From the NCBI RefSeq assembly GCF_027532945.1, contig NZ_JAPZTZ010000013.1:98191-162190 (forward strand): a stretch of DNA of 64,000 nucleotides. Reading direction: 5' to 3'. This DNA comes from Phreatobacter sp. (lineage in GTDB: Bacteria; Pseudomonadota; Alphaproteobacteria; Rhizobiales; Phreatobacteraceae). Position 1 is the first letter of the stretch. The number at the start of each line of letters is the position of its first letter. This document shows, in pieces, positions 36,769 through 46,621 of this stretch. The translations under genes and the position numbers were made by a program. The notes under the pieces are model-generated. The model ran no database searches. It was not told the DNA's origin and was given only the letters and a program-made list of their open reading frames with translations.

Positions 36769-37230
36769 TCAGGGGGCGAGGACCAGAGCCCAGTAGGGGC
36801 GCATGCCCGGCGCCACGGCGCGGGCCAGGCCCATGCGGCCATGCGGCTTCACCAGATTGGCGTCGTGGGCCGGCGAGGCGCGCCACGCCGCCACCGCCTC
36901 GGCGACGGTCTCATAGCCCCAGCCGATGTTTTCCGAGGCGCGCGGGAGCCCATGGCGCCGCATGCGGGCGGTATAGCCCTCGCCGAGGTCGTGGGAGAGC
37001 AGGTCCACGCCTGCCATGGCGCGGGCATGTTCGGCGGCGACGGCATTGAGGCTGGCATCGACGCGCAGCGCGGCGAGGCCGCGGCTAGCGCGATAGGCAT
37101 TGATGAGGCGCGCTGCGGTAGCCGCCTCCCGCGTCGAGACGCGTGCGACCGGCTGAGCCTCAGCGAGGGCCGGCGCAAGGCCGATCGCAGCTGCCAGGAC
37201 GAGGCGGCGGGAGAGCTGCCGGTCACTCAC
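36769..37230 (-). CDS. Secreted CAP (SCP/PR-1)-domain protein
   Basis: 153 residues with a twin-arginine-like signal (QLSRRLVLAAAIGLAPALAEAQ) and a CAP domain: AARLINAYRASRGLAALRVDASL, AAEHARAMAGVDLLSHD, ENIGWGYETVAEAVAAWRASPAHDANLV and a C-terminal YWALVLA strand. The start is GTG at 37230, overlapping the TGA of the methyltransferase gene (GTGA), so the pair is coupled. Role unknown; CAP proteins are exported and often act at the cell surface. Confidence 0.88.
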   Translation of the reverse strand: MSDRQLSRRLVLAAAIGLAPALAEAQPVARVSTREAATAARLINAYRASRGLAALRVDASLNAVAAEHARAMAGVDLLSHDLGEGYTARMRRHGLPRASENIGWGYETVAEAVAAWRASPAHDANLVKPHGRMGLARAVAPGMRPYWALVLAP

Positions 37231-38531
37231 CGGGATCGTTCCAGCACGGCGCAGTAGAAACCGTCCGTGCCTGTCCTGAGTGGCGAGAGTTGCAGGCCGA
37301 GGCCGGCGGGAGAGACGAGGTCGTCGCGCTCCGAAAGGGTGTCGGGGGCGAGGGCCAGAAGCTCACGCGGATCAACGCTCGCAAAGCCGGGATGGCGCTC
37401 AAGGAAGGCCGTGACGCGCGCATCGTTCTCGCGCGGCAAGACGGAACAGGTGATGTAGCCGATGCGGCCGCCCTTCTTCACCAGCTTGGCCGCGCGGTCG
37501 AGCACGAGGTCCTGTTCCTTCATGCGCTCGTCCAGCGCGCCGGGGCGCACCCGCCACTTGGTGTCGGGATTGCGCCGCCAGGTGCCGATGCCGGTGCAGG
37601 GAGCATCGACAAGGACGAGGTCGATCTTGCCGGCGAGATCGGCCAGCGGCTCGTCGCCCCTGCCCTTCGGCGTGCGCACCTGCACGTTCCGGACGCCCGC
37701 GCGGGTCAGGCGGTCGTGGATAGGGGCAAGACGCCGGGCATCGGCGTCGGTGGCAAAGACCTGGCCGGAATTGTCCATGAGCGCGGCGAGCTCAAGCGTC
37801 TTCCCGCCGCCGCCGGCGCAGAGGTCGACGACCTGCATGCCCGGCGCGACGCCGACCAGCGCGGCAACGACCTGCGAGCCCTCGTCCTGGATTTCAAACA
37901 GGCCCTTGAGGAATTCCGGCGTCACCTGGAGCGTCGGTCCACGGCCATCCTCGCCGGCGGAGAAGCGCAGACCCGTTGGCGCGTGGGGCGTCGGTTCGGG
38001 GGACAGGTGCGCAAGGAGCGGCTGGAGGCGGGCGCGCTCGGTCTTCAGCGTGTTGGTGCGGATGTCGATTGGCGCGCGGGCGGCCAGCGCCTGCATCTCC
38101 TCGACGATCCGGTCGCCAAAGGCGGCGGCGAGGTCATCGGACAGCCAGTCGGGGAAATCGCCGGCGACGTGGGCGGGCGCGTCCGCAAGATCGGGATGGG
38201 CGAGGCGACGGGCCTCCTCCTCCGACAGGGGTTCGGGGGCAAAGCGATCGCCGGTGCAGAGCGCAGCGATCGCGGCCGCGTCGAGCCCTCGCGCCAGGAC
38301 AAGGCTGCCGAGCAGGACGGCGCGCGGGCTTCCATCGCCCATCACATGGGCGGCGGAGGCGCGGCGGCGCAGCGCGTCATAGACGAGGCTGGCGATGGCG
38401 GCGCGGTCCTTCGACCCGGCGAAGCGATGGGACAGGCCCCAGTCCTTCAGCGCGTCGGGCGCAGGACGGCGGCGGGCCTCGATATCGGCGAGAACCTCGA
38501 TGGCGGCGGACAGGCGGGCGGAGGGTGTCAC
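37227..38531 (-). CDS. RsmB/NOP-family RNA (cytosine-5)-methyltransferase
   Basis: SAM-dependent methyltransferase of 434 residues. The N-terminal part is NusB-like (KDRAAIASLVYDALRRRASA). SAM motif I is VDLCAGGGGKTLELAALM; the two conserved cysteine motifs are DAPCTGIGTWRRNPDTKWR and ITCSVLPREND. Typical target is a 16S rRNA cytosine (m5C967 in E. coli RsmB), but the exact site cannot be told from sequence. Confidence 0.9.
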   Translation of the reverse strand: MTPSARLSAAIEVLADIEARRRPAPDALKDWGLSHRFAGSKDRAAIASLVYDALRRRASAAHVMGDGSPRAVLLGSLVLARGLDAAAIAALCTGDRFAPEPLSEEEARRLAHPDLADAPAHVAGDFPDWLSDDLAAAFGDRIVEEMQALAARAPIDIRTNTLKTERARLQPLLAHLSPEPTPHAPTGLRFSAGEDGRGPTLQVTPEFLKGLFEIQDEGSQVVAALVGVAPGMQVVDLCAGGGGKTLELAALMDNSGQVFATDADARRLAPIHDRLTRAGVRNVQVRTPKGRGDEPLADLAGKIDLVLVDAPCTGIGTWRRNPDTKWRVRPGALDERMKEQDLVLDRAAKLVKKGGRIGYITCSVLPRENDARVTAFLERHPGFASVDPRELLALAPDTLSERDDLVSPAGLGLQLSPLRTGTDGFYCAVLERSR

Positions 38532-38611
38532 GGCGTCTCCAGGACGGGAGCGGACCCGCCAAGGCCCGTGCTGTTAGACCGGCAGACGCTCATCAAGCAA
38601 GCGCACCCCGA

Positions 38612-39859
38612 TCAGGCGGCATCCGAGACCGGGCGGGACCGCCGCCCGGCTGTGTCGATGGGAGGCACCTGCCCGGCGGCATGGACACGGTTGCGGCCAG
38701 CCTGTTTGGCGACGTAGAGCGCCGCATCGGCAGCGGCCACCACAGGGGGGAAGGTCTCGGGAGTGAGGCCGTCGGCGGCGGCAAGGCCAATGCTGACCGA
38801 GACGACGCCCCACTCGGCCGCGGCATGCGGCAGGGCCAGGTCCTCGATGGCGCGGCGAATGCGTTCGGCGGCGGGCTGCGCCTCTGCGAGAGTGGCGCCG
38901 GGCAGCAGGACGAGGAACTCCTCGCCGCCATAGCGGCCGGCGACATCGACGCCGCCGCACACCGATTCCCGTATGGCCAGGGCCACGGCGGCGAGGCACC
39001 TGTCGCCCTCGGGGTGGCCATAATGGTCGTTGAAGGACTTGAAGCGGTCGACGTCGATCATCAGCACGGCGAAGGGGCCGCCATCGACGCCACCGCTGAG
39101 CGCCGCGGCCCGGGCATCGATGCCACGGCGATTGGCAAGGCCTGTCAGCGGATCAACCAGGGCGATGCGGTGAAGGTCGGCGGCGGCGCGTTCAAGGTCG
39201 CTCGCGATGAGGCTCTCCGACAGGCGCATCAGGTAGAGGCGGCGCAGGTCGCGCTCCATGGCGGCATTGGTGGCCAGCGAGACGTAGCTCGCGACCATGA
39301 GGCAGGCGCTGGCCGAGACGGCCACCACGACGGGAACGGCCGGGTGCAGCGCGAGGACCACCGCATGCGCGACCACGGTCACTGCCGAGATGGCGAGCGT
39401 GAGCGGAAGGCTCGGGCGCAGGACGGCGTTGCCGTAGAGCAGTGCCACGATGACGAAGTACTGGTAGTGCTCGGCAAACGGCGAGCGAGACATGGCAAAG
39501 ACCGCGAGTACTCCGGCGACGATCGACAGCGGCAGGCTGGCGACCAAGAGGTCGCGCCACAGCCGCGTTGTGATCTTCGGCATCAGCAGGATGACGGCGA
39601 TGATCCAGGGCGTCACGACGAGAAAGTGGACGATCCACGACACCATGACGGCGTCCGGCGTCAGAAGATGGTCGCCGATGATGAAGGCATTGTAGATGAC
39701 CAGGGTGCGCGGCAAAATCCGGCGCACGGCGCGGCCGCGGCGGGCATCCATCTCGGCGGCGAAATGCTGCTCGATTGGCTCGGGGAAGGACAGGTCCCGC
39801 CGCCGGGCGGTCATGGCCCGGTTGACATCCTCCAGGGTGATGGCGGGTTGCTGCGTCAT
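38612..39859 (-). CDS. Membrane-bound diguanylate cyclase (GGDEF)
   Basis: 415 residues: five to six hydrophobic helices between about 53 and 198 (e.g. VSWIVHFLVVTPWIIAVILL), a coiled linker (AMERDLRRLYLMRLSESLIASDLERAA), and a GGDEF domain from about 225 (DPLTGLANRRG, MIDVDRFKSFNDHYGHPEGD, GGEEF at 311-315). It should make cyclic di-GMP. The arginine of the RxxD inhibitory site five residues before GGEEF is replaced (GGVD), suggesting loss of product feedback. The sensor portion has no recognised ligand motif. Confidence 0.92.
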   Translation of the reverse strand: MTQQPAITLEDVNRAMTARRRDLSFPEPIEQHFAAEMDARRGRAVRRILPRTLVIYNAFIIGDHLLTPDAVMVSWIVHFLVVTPWIIAVILLMPKITTRLWRDLLVASLPLSIVAGVLAVFAMSRSPFAEHYQYFVIVALLYGNAVLRPSLPLTLAISAVTVVAHAVVLALHPAVPVVVAVSASACLMVASYVSLATNAAMERDLRRLYLMRLSESLIASDLERAAADLHRIALVDPLTGLANRRGIDARAAALSGGVDGGPFAVLMIDVDRFKSFNDHYGHPEGDRCLAAVALAIRESVCGGVDVAGRYGGEEFLVLLPGATLAEAQPAAERIRRAIEDLALPHAAAEWGVVSVSIGLAAADGLTPETFPPVVAAADAALYVAKQAGRNRVHAAGQVPPIDTAGRRSRPVSDAA

Positions 39860-40080
39860 CGGTCCCGGTCTGCCGCGATAGGAAGGAGTTTAGGGATCGA
39901 GGCTGAAAGTCTGCTTAATTAAACCGGATCGATTTGCAGTATGGAGCGCGGTTACCAGCCAAGACCGCAATGAGCGCGACGACGGGCCGCGCCGTCAGCG
40001 TTGAACCTTTTCCGCGGGCGCGGCGACCCATGATCGAAGGGGCGAATTCCTCACTCCTCCAACGCTCAAGGAACGCAGCC

Positions 40081-40464
40081 ATGACCTCCCTCAAGGCCCT
40101 TGCCCTCGCCGGTATCGCCGTTGCCGGTCTCTCGCTCTATGCCACCACCGATGCCGAAGCCCGCGGTTACCGCGGCGGCGGCGGTGGCTTCCGCGCCGGT
40201 GGCGTGCATCTCGGCGGCGTTCGCCACGTCGGCGGCGGGCGTCACATTGGTGGCCTTCGTCACATTGGTGGCCCGCGTCACATCGGCGGCCCGCGTCTCG
40301 GCTTCCACGGCCCTCGCCATGGGCATCGCCGCGGCTTCTGGCGCCACGGTGTCTGGGTCGGTGGTCTCGGCATCGCGACGGTGGGCGCCAGCTGCTACCG
40401 CTACCGCTGGATCGACACGCCCTACGGCGTCGAGCGTCGGCTGGTCAACGTCTGCGCCTATTGA
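40081..40464 (+). CDS. Secreted Gly/His/Arg-rich repeat protein
   Basis: 127 residues with a signal peptide (SLKALALAGIAVAGLSLYATTDAEA) and a Gly/Arg/His-rich mature part holding five 6-residue repeats ([RV]H[ILV]GGx, residues 42-71), then GFHGPRHGHRRGFWRHG and a C-terminal cysteine signature C-x4-WIDTPYGVERR-x4-C. ATG at 40081 is chosen for the signal peptide. The histidines could bind metal. It shares the C-terminal signature with the protein at 41128. Confidence 0.75.
   Translation: MTSLKALALAGIAVAGLSLYATTDAEARGYRGGGGGFRAGGVHLGGVRHVGGGRHIGGLRHIGGPRHIGGPRLGFHGPRHGHRRGFWRHGVWVGGLGIATVGASCYRYRWIDTPYGVERRLVNVCAY
40204..40293 (+). repeat. Five 18-base in-frame tandem repeats
   Basis: Units begin at 40204, 40222, 40240, 40258 and 40276, each encoding [RV]-H-[ILV]-G-G-x. 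The units at 40240 and 40258 differ at only two positions, and the 40276 unit differs by a few T/C changes, pointing to recent duplication. Confidence 0.85.
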
Positions 40465-40477
40465 GGTGCCTCTCGTC

Positions 40478-40508
40478 GGGCCGTCCCGGTCGCAGACCGG
40501 GGCGGCCC
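40478..40508. terminator. Strong hairpin between convergent genes
   Basis: GGGCCG-T-CCCGGTC, loop GCA, GACCGGG-G-CGGCCC: about 13 paired bases plus one T-G wobble position, between the repeat-protein stop (40464) and the MAPEG-gene stop (40516). No T run on either side, so the termination mechanism is unclear. Confidence 0.55.
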
Positions 40509-40515
40509 CTCCGCA

Positions 40516-40944
40516 TCAGACCGCGGCGATGAAGACGCCGACGAGCATGCCGAGGATGGCGACGCAGCCGACCAGGAAGGCCAGCGGACGGATGATCATG
40601 TTGTTCGAGCCGATATGGATGACGGCATGGACGATGCGGCTCGCAACGAACAGCCAGGCGAGCGCCACCATGACCCAGCCGGTCGCGCCGACATGAATGG
40701 CGAGGATCGACAGGACGTAGAAGAGGACGGGAGTCTCGAACTGGTTGGTGAAATTGTTGGCGGCCTGCTGCGGCTTCGAGGGCCAGGCGTCATTCTTCAG
40801 CGCGATCTCGCTGATCCTGACCTCGCGGGCCATCATGGCCTTGCGGCGGAAGACTCCCATGACCACGAGCACGACGAGCGTGAGTAGGATCTGCGCCAGC
40901 ACCGGCCAGACCAGCGAATTCATGCCGGCATTCATCAAGCCCAT
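40516..40944 (-). CDS. MAPEG-family membrane protein
   Basis: 142 residues with four hydrophobic helices. It matches the MAPEG family (membrane-associated proteins in eicosanoid and glutathione metabolism): NNFTNQFETPVLFYVLSILA is the hallmark segment, followed by ALAWLFVASRIVHAVIHIG. Bacterial members are small membrane proteins, mostly without known substrates. Confidence 0.88.
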   Translation of the reverse strand: MGLMNAGMNSLVWPVLAQILLTLVVLVVMGVFRRKAMMAREVRISEIALKNDAWPSKPQQAANNFTNQFETPVLFYVLSILAIHVGATGWVMVALAWLFVASRIVHAVIHIGSNNMIIRPLAFLVGCVAILGMLVGVFIAAV

Positions 40945-41127
40945 CGAGACAATCCTTCTTGTGAAGACATCCGTGAGATTCCGCTTCCGTTAGGGCGCAG
41001 AACCGACCATGCTGGTCATACGTTGGTCAAGGAACGGCCGTTCATGGCCCTTACCTATGACACACGTCGCGATCGTGTCGGTCGCGATCCGGCGGGGAGG
41101 AAACCGCCGAACTCGGGGAGAACAGTC

Positions 41128-41541
41128 ATGCGTTCGACGTCCATCCGGGCCCTGGCCCTGTCCACCGCTGCCGGCCTGATGGCCTTCGGCTTCACCGCGC
41201 TGATGCCGGCAACCGCTTCCGCCGCCTCGGCCGAGCGGGCCGCGATCAGCTCGACCATCGACACCGCACAGCCCACCGAAATGCAGCGCCGTCGTGGCGG
41301 CTTCCGCGGCGGCCCGCGTTTCGCCGGCCGTCCCGGTTTCCGCCCGGGTCCTGGCCCGTATCGTGGCCGCGGCCGTGGTATCGGCCCAGGTGCCGCTATC
41401 GGGATCGGCGCCGCCGCGCTCATCATCGGCGGAGCCGCTGCCGCCGCTTCCGCGAACAGCTACCGCGAGTGCTGGGTCGAGCGCCGCTGGGTCGATACCT
41501 ATTACGGCCCGGAGCTGCGCCGCGTTCGCGTCTGCAACTGA
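41128..41541 (+). CDS. Secreted Gly/Arg-rich protein related to the 40081 gene product
   Basis: 137 residues: signal peptide (RALALSTAAGLMAFGFTALMP... ending ASAASA), a Gly/Arg/Pro-rich middle (QRRRGGFRGGPRFAGRPGF), a hydrophobic glycine-rich stretch (IGIGAAALIIGGAAAAAS) that may span or insert in a membrane, and a C-terminal signature C-x5-WVDTYYGPELRRVRVC. ATG at 41128 follows GGGGAG. Paralogous to the 40081 protein by its C terminus only. Confidence 0.75.
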   Translation: MRSTSIRALALSTAAGLMAFGFTALMPATASAASAERAAISSTIDTAQPTEMQRRRGGFRGGPRFAGRPGFRPGPGPYRGRGRGIGPGAAIGIGAAALIIGGAAAAASANSYRECWVERRWVDTYYGPELRRVRVCN

Positions 41542-41564
41542 CGCTTCGCGCCGATCAATGGAAG

Positions 41565-41589
41565 AAGGCGGCCCACCGGCCGCCTTTTT
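41565..41589 (+). terminator. Rho-independent terminator
   Basis: AAGGCGGCC - CACC - GGCCGCCTT followed by further T residues, 24 bases after the secreted-protein stop. It lies between two convergent genes and may also work for guaB, though its T tract on that strand is poorer. Confidence 0.85.
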
Positions 41590-41601
41590 CATCTCCGGGC
41601 C

Positions 41602-43239
<1,638 letters not shown>

Positions 43240-43382
43240 TTACCGTGCAGCCATGCAGACGGACAGGGCTCGCCGGAACGTGATCCCGCCCCCCTTCGCA
43301 TTTTGGGCCTCACGCGCCCATCTGTCTGTCGAACCATTTTCAGCGTGGCCGCGACACACGGATGCAACATCCGGAGCCGCAC

Positions 43383-43844
43383 ATGCATTTCGACACCCGA
43401 ACCCTGGCTACGCTGACCATGATCGCCGCCCCCACCCTGATGTTCCTCGCGGCCAGCGCCGCGCTCGTGCTGGTCACCGGACCCAGCAAGGCGCAGGACG
43501 CAGGTCCCCGGCACATCGAGATCCGTGGCGGCGAGACGGTCGAGGTCCCCGGTCCCGGCGGCCGCATGCTGAAGCTGAGGTTCACCCGCGTCATCGCCGA
43601 CGGCCGCTGTGCCACGGCGCGCTGCGAGCGCGCCGGCCCCCCGGTGGTCGAGGTCCAGGCCATCGGTGCCACCACGCCGTCCTTCCGCCTGTCGCCCGCC
43701 GCCCATCTGGGCGCGCCCTTCGTGCCGGTGCAGGGCCGCTTCGTCACCTTCGGTGAATTGTCGGCGCCGCCGCGCGAGCTCACCACCGGCGGACGGCCGG
43801 TGCCGCTCGACGCCTATGTGCTGAAGCTGACCGTCACCCCCTGA
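43383..43844 (+). CDS. Secreted hypothetical protein with paired-cysteine motif
   Basis: 153 residues: N-terminal hydrophobic segment (LATLTMIAAPTLMFLAASAALVLV) as signal or anchor, then a predicted all-beta domain with FTRVIADGRCATARCERAGPPVVEVQA. The D-x-RC-x4-C pattern recalls small periplasmic domains with a D-S-RCP motif found in various lipoproteins. Function unknown. It lies upstream of the Mrp gene in the same direction, 79 bases away. Confidence 0.65.
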   Translation: MHFDTRTLATLTMIAAPTLMFLAASAALVLVTGPSKAQDAGPRHIEIRGGETVEVPGPGGRMLKLRFTRVIADGRCATARCERAGPPVVEVQAIGATTPSFRLSPAAHLGAPFVPVQGRFVTFGELSAPPRELTTGGRPVPLDAYVLKLTVTP

Positions 43845-43923
43845 CCTTTCGTCGCGATCGGCCCGCTGCCCTTTCGCCGGACGCCGCCATGCCCTATGTG
43901 ACCGCCGGTCAGGCGAGGGCATC

Positions 43924-45072
43924 ATGGTCACACGGGAAGAAGTCGCACGTGCGCTGGAGAAGGTGCTCCTGCCGGCGAGCGGCCAGTCGCTGACGGCCTC
44001 GGGCCGCCTCTCCGACATCGTCGTCACCGGCGAGCGCGTGATGGTCGCCATCGCCATCGACCCGACGGAGGCGCCCGCCATGGAGCCGGTGCGCGCCGCG
44101 GCCCAGTCCGCCATTTCCGGCATTCCCGGCGTCGGCCAGGTCTTTGTCTCGCTCACCGCCGACCGTGCGCCGGGCGCCGCCGCGACGGCCACGCGCCCTG
44201 CCCCCTCGACGCAGCCGCATGTGGCGCCGGGCCGCCCGACAAACGCGCCGTCGCCGAAGGTCGCGACCATTCCCGGCGTGAAGCACGTCATCGCGGTCGC
44301 CTCCGGCAAGGGCGGCGTCGGCAAGTCCACCACGGCCTGCAACCTCGCCCTGGCGCTCGCCGCCAATGGCCGCAAGGTCGGCATCCTCGACGCCGACATC
44401 TATGGGCCCTCGCTGCCCAAGCTCTTTGGCCTGTCGGGCAAGCCGCGCGTCGTCTCCGGCCGCACCCTCGCCCCGCTCGAGAATTTCGGCGTGAAGGTCA
44501 TGTCCATCGGCTTCATGGTCGAGGAAGAGACGCCGATGATCTGGCGCGGGCCGATGGTGATGAGCGCCATCACCCAGATGCTGCGCGAGGTCGCCTGGGG
44601 CGAGCTGGACGTGCTCGTCGTCGACATGCCGCCGGGCACCGGCGATGCGCAGCTCACCATGGCGCAGGCAACGCCGCTCGCCGGCGCGGTGATCGTCTCG
44701 ACGCCGCAGGACCTCGCGCTGATCGATGCGCGGCGCGGCGTCGCGATGTTCCGGAAGACCGAGGTGCCGATCCTCGGCATCGTCGAGAACATGAGCTATT
44801 TCATCGCTCCCGACACCGGCAAGCGCTACGACATCTTCGGCCATGGCGGGGCGCGGGCAGAGGCGACGCGGCTCGGCGTGCCTTTCCTCGGCGAAATTCC
44901 GCTCGACATGGACCTGCGCGCCCGCTCCGATTCCGGTCGGCCGCTGGTCGCGACCGTGCCCGACAGCCCGCATGCCCTGGTCTATCGCGAGATCGCACGG
45001 CAGGTCTGGGCGAGCCTCACCGGCACGGGCGATGTCACCATCAAGCCGCCGCCGCGCATCATCATCGAGTGA
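43924..45072 (+). CDS. apbC: Mrp/ApbC-family Fe-S carrier P-loop ATPase
   Basis: Fe-S cluster assembly/transfer ATPase of 382 residues. An N-terminal MIP18/DUF59-like domain spans 1-80, an Ala/Pro linker follows, and the deviant Walker A is SGKGGVGKST (127-136); DMPPGTGDAQLTMAQ is the switch region. The usual cluster-bridging CPxC after ENMSYF is replaced by ENMSYFIAPDTGKRYDIFG, a variant I recall from other rhizobial Mrp proteins. It is followed by a small secreted protein and a TusA gene. Confidence 0.93.
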   Translation: MVTREEVARALEKVLLPASGQSLTASGRLSDIVVTGERVMVAIAIDPTEAPAMEPVRAAAQSAISGIPGVGQVFVSLTADRAPGAAATATRPAPSTQPHVAPGRPTNAPSPKVATIPGVKHVIAVASGKGGVGKSTTACNLALALAANGRKVGILDADIYGPSLPKLFGLSGKPRVVSGRTLAPLENFGVKVMSIGFMVEEETPMIWRGPMVMSAITQMLREVAWGELDVLVVDMPPGTGDAQLTMAQATPLAGAVIVSTPQDLALIDARRGVAMFRKTEVPILGIVENMSYFIAPDTGKRYDIFGHGGARAEATRLGVPFLGEIPLDMDLRARSDSGRPLVATVPDSPHALVYREIARQVWASLTGTGDVTIKPPPRIIIE

Positions 45073-45174
45073 CGGGCTGCGACGCGGCGACGCTTGAACC
45101 ATTCCAGCCGCGTGCTAGATATCCTGACGAAACAACAGCTTCTTTTTGCAAGAAGACAAGAACGGGGGACCACC

Positions 45175-45375
45175 ATGAAGGCCATGATCCTTGCTTTCGT
45201 CGCTGCCGTGGCTATCGCCGTCGGCGCCGGCTTCGTCCTCAACTCCAACTACCAGATGACCGCCGACGCCCGCTTCGCCACGACCGGCGCGCAGCTGCGC
45301 GGCACCGAGGCTGGCTACAACCTCGTCGGCAAGACCTGGGACGGCATGGCCCGTCCGGATGGCGCCAAGCACTGA
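45175..45375 (+). CDS. Small exported/membrane hypothetical protein
   Basis: 66 residues: MKAMILAFVAAVAIAVGAGFVL is a signal or anchor; the rest is a short polar tail (MTADARFATTGAQLRGTEAGYNL..). ATG at 45175 preceded by a GGGGGA stretch. The A/T-richer 45110-45160 upstream could hold its promoter. No function recognised; located between mrp and tusA. Confidence 0.65.
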   Translation: MKAMILAFVAAVAIAVGAGFVLNSNYQMTADARFATTGAQLRGTEAGYNLVGKTWDGMARPDGAKH

Positions 45376-45385
45376 TGTCCGCATC

Positions 45386-45643
45386 ATGAGCGGGGATGGT
45401 TCCGGCGGCGCTCCGGATGGGGCGACGCTGCTGGACCTGAAAGGGCTGAAATGCCCCCTCCCCGCCCTCCGCACCCGCCGCGCCCTGCAGCGCGCCGAGG
45501 TCGGCGACCGTCTGCACGTCGTCTGCACCGACCCGATGGCGGCCATCGACATCCCCCATCTCGTCCGCGAGACGGGGCATGTGCTGGAGGCTCAGGCGAA
45601 AGTGTCGGAGACCCTGACCTTCACCATCCGCAAGACCGGATGA
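45386..45643 (+). CDS. TusA-family sulfurtransferase
   Basis: Sulfur-carrier protein of 85 residues; the active cysteine is C23 in LDLKGLKCPLPALRTRRAL (CPxP motif), with the PMAAIDIPHLVRETGH segment typical of the family. I took the ATG at 45386; an ATG at 45359, overlapping the previous gene, would add nine residues. Possible roles are tRNA thiolation or sulfur trafficking for cofactors. Convergent with the 45648 gene five bases away. Confidence 0.87.
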   Translation: MSGDGSGGAPDGATLLDLKGLKCPLPALRTRRALQRAEVGDRLHVVCTDPMAAIDIPHLVRETGHVLEAQAKVSETLTFTIRKTG

Positions 45644-45647
45644 GCGG

Positions 45648-45932
45648 TCAGACCGCGCCCTGCAGGACGCCGCGCGCGTTGAAATGGCAGGTGAAGGTGC
45701 GGGATCCCAGTGCACCATGCGCGGCGAGGCCTCGGATCTGGTAGCGGCCGGCTTCGGTGCGCAGCACCCGGTTCTCCAGCACGACGGCGCGGCGGCTCAC
45801 GCCCATCATCTGGGCGGCGTCGGCGCGGCACCAGCCCGCCATGGAACGGTCGCGGCGATGGGAGGCCTCGGCATTGCCGGGCAACGCGAGAAGACAGGCA
45901 AGGCCGGCGGCCGCAAGGACGATGGCTTTCAT
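45648..45932 (-). CDS. Secreted hypothetical protein, 94 residues
   Basis: Signal peptide MKAIVLAAAGLACLLALPGNAEAS, then about 70 residues with WCRADAAQMMGVSRRAVVLE, a YQIRG strand and FTCHFNARGVLQGAV at the end. The two cysteines probably form one disulfide. This layout recurs in small periplasmic proteins of alphaproteobacteria, but I cannot name a family with certainty. ATG at 45932 chosen for the signal peptide. Confidence 0.68.
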   Translation of the reverse strand: MKAIVLAAAGLACLLALPGNAEASHRRDRSMAGWCRADAAQMMGVSRRAVVLENRVLRTEAGRYQIRGLAAHGALGSRTFTCHFNARGVLQGAV

Positions 45933-46096
45933 GGGTTCGGTTCCCTCATCGGTAGGCACGGCGACGCAGCGACGCAGCGCCAACGCATGAGACACCGAAA
46001 AGGCTCCGTTGCCGAGCCCGACCGGGGCCGCGACGAGCCAGGGCTTTACGCACCGGGCGACGCGCCCCATCTTGCGCGGGAAAGCGAGACGACCCG

Positions 46097-46615
46097 ATGA
46101 CCGCCATTGCTGCCGTGATCTACGGCCCCGACGAGGATTGCGACGTCCTTCTCACGGACTTCGCCCACGACCTCGCGCGCGCCGGCGTCGCGGTGGCAGG
46201 GCTCGTCCAGGTCAATGCGGGGGCGAGCTGCGCCGAGATCGACATGGAGCTGGAGCTGGTCGGCAGCGGGCGGCGGTTCAACATCTGCCAGGACCTCGGC
46301 TCGGGCAGCGTCAATGCCTGCCGGCTCGATCCGGCCGGCCTCGCGGCAGCCGCAGGGGCCCTGCGCGCGGCGCTGGAGCAGCCGGCGAGCCTCGTCATCG
46401 TCAACAAGTTCGGCCGGGCCGAGGCCGAAGGCGGCGGGCTCGTCGCCGAGATCGGCGCAGCCGTGGAACAGGGCCTGCCGCTGATCGTCGGGGTGCCGAA
46501 GCGCTTCACCAAGGCCTGGGCGGCCTTCGCCGGCGAGCTCGATGATCGCGTCCCCTGCAGCCGCGCCGCGCTCGACGCCTGGTGGTCGCGGCAGGTGCCG
46601 GCTGCGGCGGAGTGA
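46097..46615 (+). CDS. DUF2478-domain protein
   Basis: 172 residues matching DUF2478: begins IAAVIYGPDEDCDVLLTDF, contains MELELVGSGRRFNICQDLG with the conserved NICQDLGSGS-type loop, SLVIVNKFGRAEAEGGGLVAEI, and PLIVGVPKRFTKAWAAFAG. The NKFG strand and overall pattern suggest a P-loop-derived nucleotide-binding fold. Function unknown; some relatives lie near molybdenum-cofactor genes, not seen here. Confidence 0.82.
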   Translation: MTAIAAVIYGPDEDCDVLLTDFAHDLARAGVAVAGLVQVNAGASCAEIDMELELVGSGRRFNICQDLGSGSVNACRLDPAGLAAAAGALRAALEQPASLVIVNKFGRAEAEGGGLVAEIGAAVEQGLPLIVGVPKRFTKAWAAFAGELDDRVPCSRAALDAWWSRQVPAAAE

Positions 46616-46621
46616 GGCTCC

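Noticed and set aside
37976..39922. A 648-codon plus-strand frame across the methyltransferase and diguanylate cyclase genes
   Set aside because: The minus strand shows SAM and GGEEF motifs; this frame is Arg/Gly-rich shadow sequence.
40204..40293. The 18-base repeats as a possible CRISPR or regulatory array
   Set aside because: Units are contiguous without spacers and stay in the reading frame of a signal-peptide protein, so they are coding repeats.
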